DNA of 64,000 bases. Source: Candidatus Opimibacter iunctus (GTDB lineage Bacteria; Bacteroidota; Bacteroidia; Chitinophagales; Saprospiraceae). Every line of letters starts with the position of its first letter. The stretch's first letter is position 1. Both the position numbers and the translations under genes were made by a program. Positions 63,345-64,000 of the stretch are shown one piece after another. The stretch lies in the NCBI GenBank assembly GCA_016716665.1, contig JADJVH010000005.1, positions 347,166 through 411,165 on the forward strand, given 5' to 3'. The notes under the pieces are model-generated. The model saw only the letters and a list, made by a program, of their open reading frames with translations. It was not told the DNA's origin and searched no databases.

Positions 63345-64000
63345 ATGAGCCTCCACATAGCCGCATCCCATGGCGAAATCGCCCAAACCGTCCTTATCAT
63401 GGGGGATCCTTTACGTGCGCGATACATCGCAGAGAGTATACTGACGGAAGTGCATTGTTACAATGAGATCAGGGGGATGCTCGGTTTTACCGGCATGTAT
63501 AAAGGCAAACGCGTATCTGTCCAAGGCACCGGGATCGGCATTCCTTCTACAGCCCTCTACCTGCATGAGTTGATCCATGAATATGGCGTACAGAAGATCA
63601 TGCGCCTGGGTACCTGTGGTGGCATTCAACCTGATCTCCAATTGCACCAACTGATCCTTGTTACTGAAGCCTATACCGACTCCAGCACCCATCTCCTTTA
63701 TCAACCTGACCTGGATACACCAGCTAAAGCGAATGGAGCATTATTGCATCAGGCAAAACAAATCGCTCTTCAACAATCCATCCAAGTCATCGAGGGTCCT
63801 GTGTTCAGCACCGATCTTTTCTATAGTGACGATGAGCAGAGATGGGACACCTGGCAGCAGCGCGGATTACTGGCCATCGAGATGGAATCAAACATTCTCT
63901 ACAACATGGCTGCCAGGAATAATATCCAGGCCCTTTCCATCCTCTCCGTCAGTGACAATGTCATCACCCACACCTCCACCTCGTCTGACGACCGCGAACA
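63345..64000 (+). CDS. deoD: Purine-nucleoside phosphorylase (DeoD type), 3' end outside window
   Basis: Cleaves purine nucleosides with phosphate in nucleotide salvage. The frame starts at ATG 63345 (MSLHIAASHGEIAQTVLIMG) and runs open to the window end, about 218 residues of the usual 235. Conserved parts are MGDPLRARYIAESIL, GTGIGIPSTALYLHEL, IMRLGTCGGIQ, GPVFSTDLFYSD and the nucleoside-binding EMESNILYNMAA. It is divergent from the adhesin gene and unrelated to it in function, so shared regulation through the motif between them would be unexpected. Confidence 0.95.
   Translation, partial: MSLHIAASHGEIAQTVLIMGDPLRARYIAESILTEVHCYNEIRGMLGFTGMYKGKRVSVQGTGIGIPSTALYLHELIHEYGVQKIMRLGTCGGIQPDLQLHQLILVTEAYTDSSTHLLYQPDLDTPAKANGALLHQAKQIALQQSIQVIEGPVFSTDLFYSDDEQRWDTWQQRGLLAIEMESNILYNMAARNNIQALSILSVSDNVITHTSTSSDDRE

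Overview
The window looks like a chromosomal stretch from a member of the Bacteroidota, most probably a gliding, Saprospiraceae-like bacterium. The support is a type IX secretion (T9SS) and gliding set: GldE and GldD next to Ssb, a 2,256-residue adhesin with a gliding-type C-terminal domain beside a PorP/SprF protein and a PD40-OmpA protein, and a carboxypeptidase with a T9SS sorting domain. A TonB-dependent receptor, a long SecA (about 1,100 residues) and TAnnTTTG-type -7 promoter boxes agree with this. No rRNA, tRNA, CRISPR array, prophage or transposase was seen.

Layout. 1-10.8 kb is a plus-strand surface-polysaccharide cluster: carbamoyltransferase (cut by the window edge), GT2, gmd, fcl, asnB-type amidotransferase, wecB, manC and two glycosyltransferases. 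It would supply GDP-fucose, GDP-mannose and UDP-ManNAc. 10.9-22 kb mixes housekeeping and glycan genes: tgt, a DUF922 protein, ettA, another glycosyltransferase, a sulfotransferase, an SMP-30-like lipoprotein, rfbB, a TMTC-like membrane glycosyltransferase with TPRs, and ltrA. 22.5-29.5 kb holds secA, a lipoprotein, a DUF4870 protein and a TonB receptor. 29.7-38 kb holds two large secreted peptidases (S8 and M14). 38-42 kb has an ALDH7-type dehydrogenase and four tandem DUF2147 paralogues. 42-47.5 kb has ssb-gldE-gldD, then on the minus strand an ECF sigma factor, a putative anti-sigma protein and HtrA, which resembles an envelope-stress module. 47.8-51.6 kb has comF, a DinB-like protein, a PD40-OmpA protein and a membrane protein. 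51.6-63 kb is mostly minus strand: an outer-membrane barrel, then the module adhesin, PorP/SprF, PD40-OmpA and GNAT acetyltransferase. The window ends inside deoD.

Two layers of structure are not explained by the genes. First, many intergenic gaps hold degenerate tandem arrays of 7-bp or 8-bp units. They often run right up to a start codon (8-bp, pyrimidine-rich in the sense strand) or into a stop codon (7-bp, usually purine-rich in the sense strand). Second, a bipartite motif, GGTAACATTT-N8-TCAATACACTA, occurs identically in two divergent intergenic regions: one between the sigma factor and comF, the other between the giant adhesin and deoD. This suggests shared regulation.

Five genes (fcl, asnB, the S8 peptidase, the sigma factor and PD40-OmpA) are broken by single-base shifts, mostly beside short homopolymers. 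Each reads as one normal protein when one base is restored or removed, so assembly or sequencing indels are more likely than real pseudogenes. All assignments are from reading the sequence; no database search was run.
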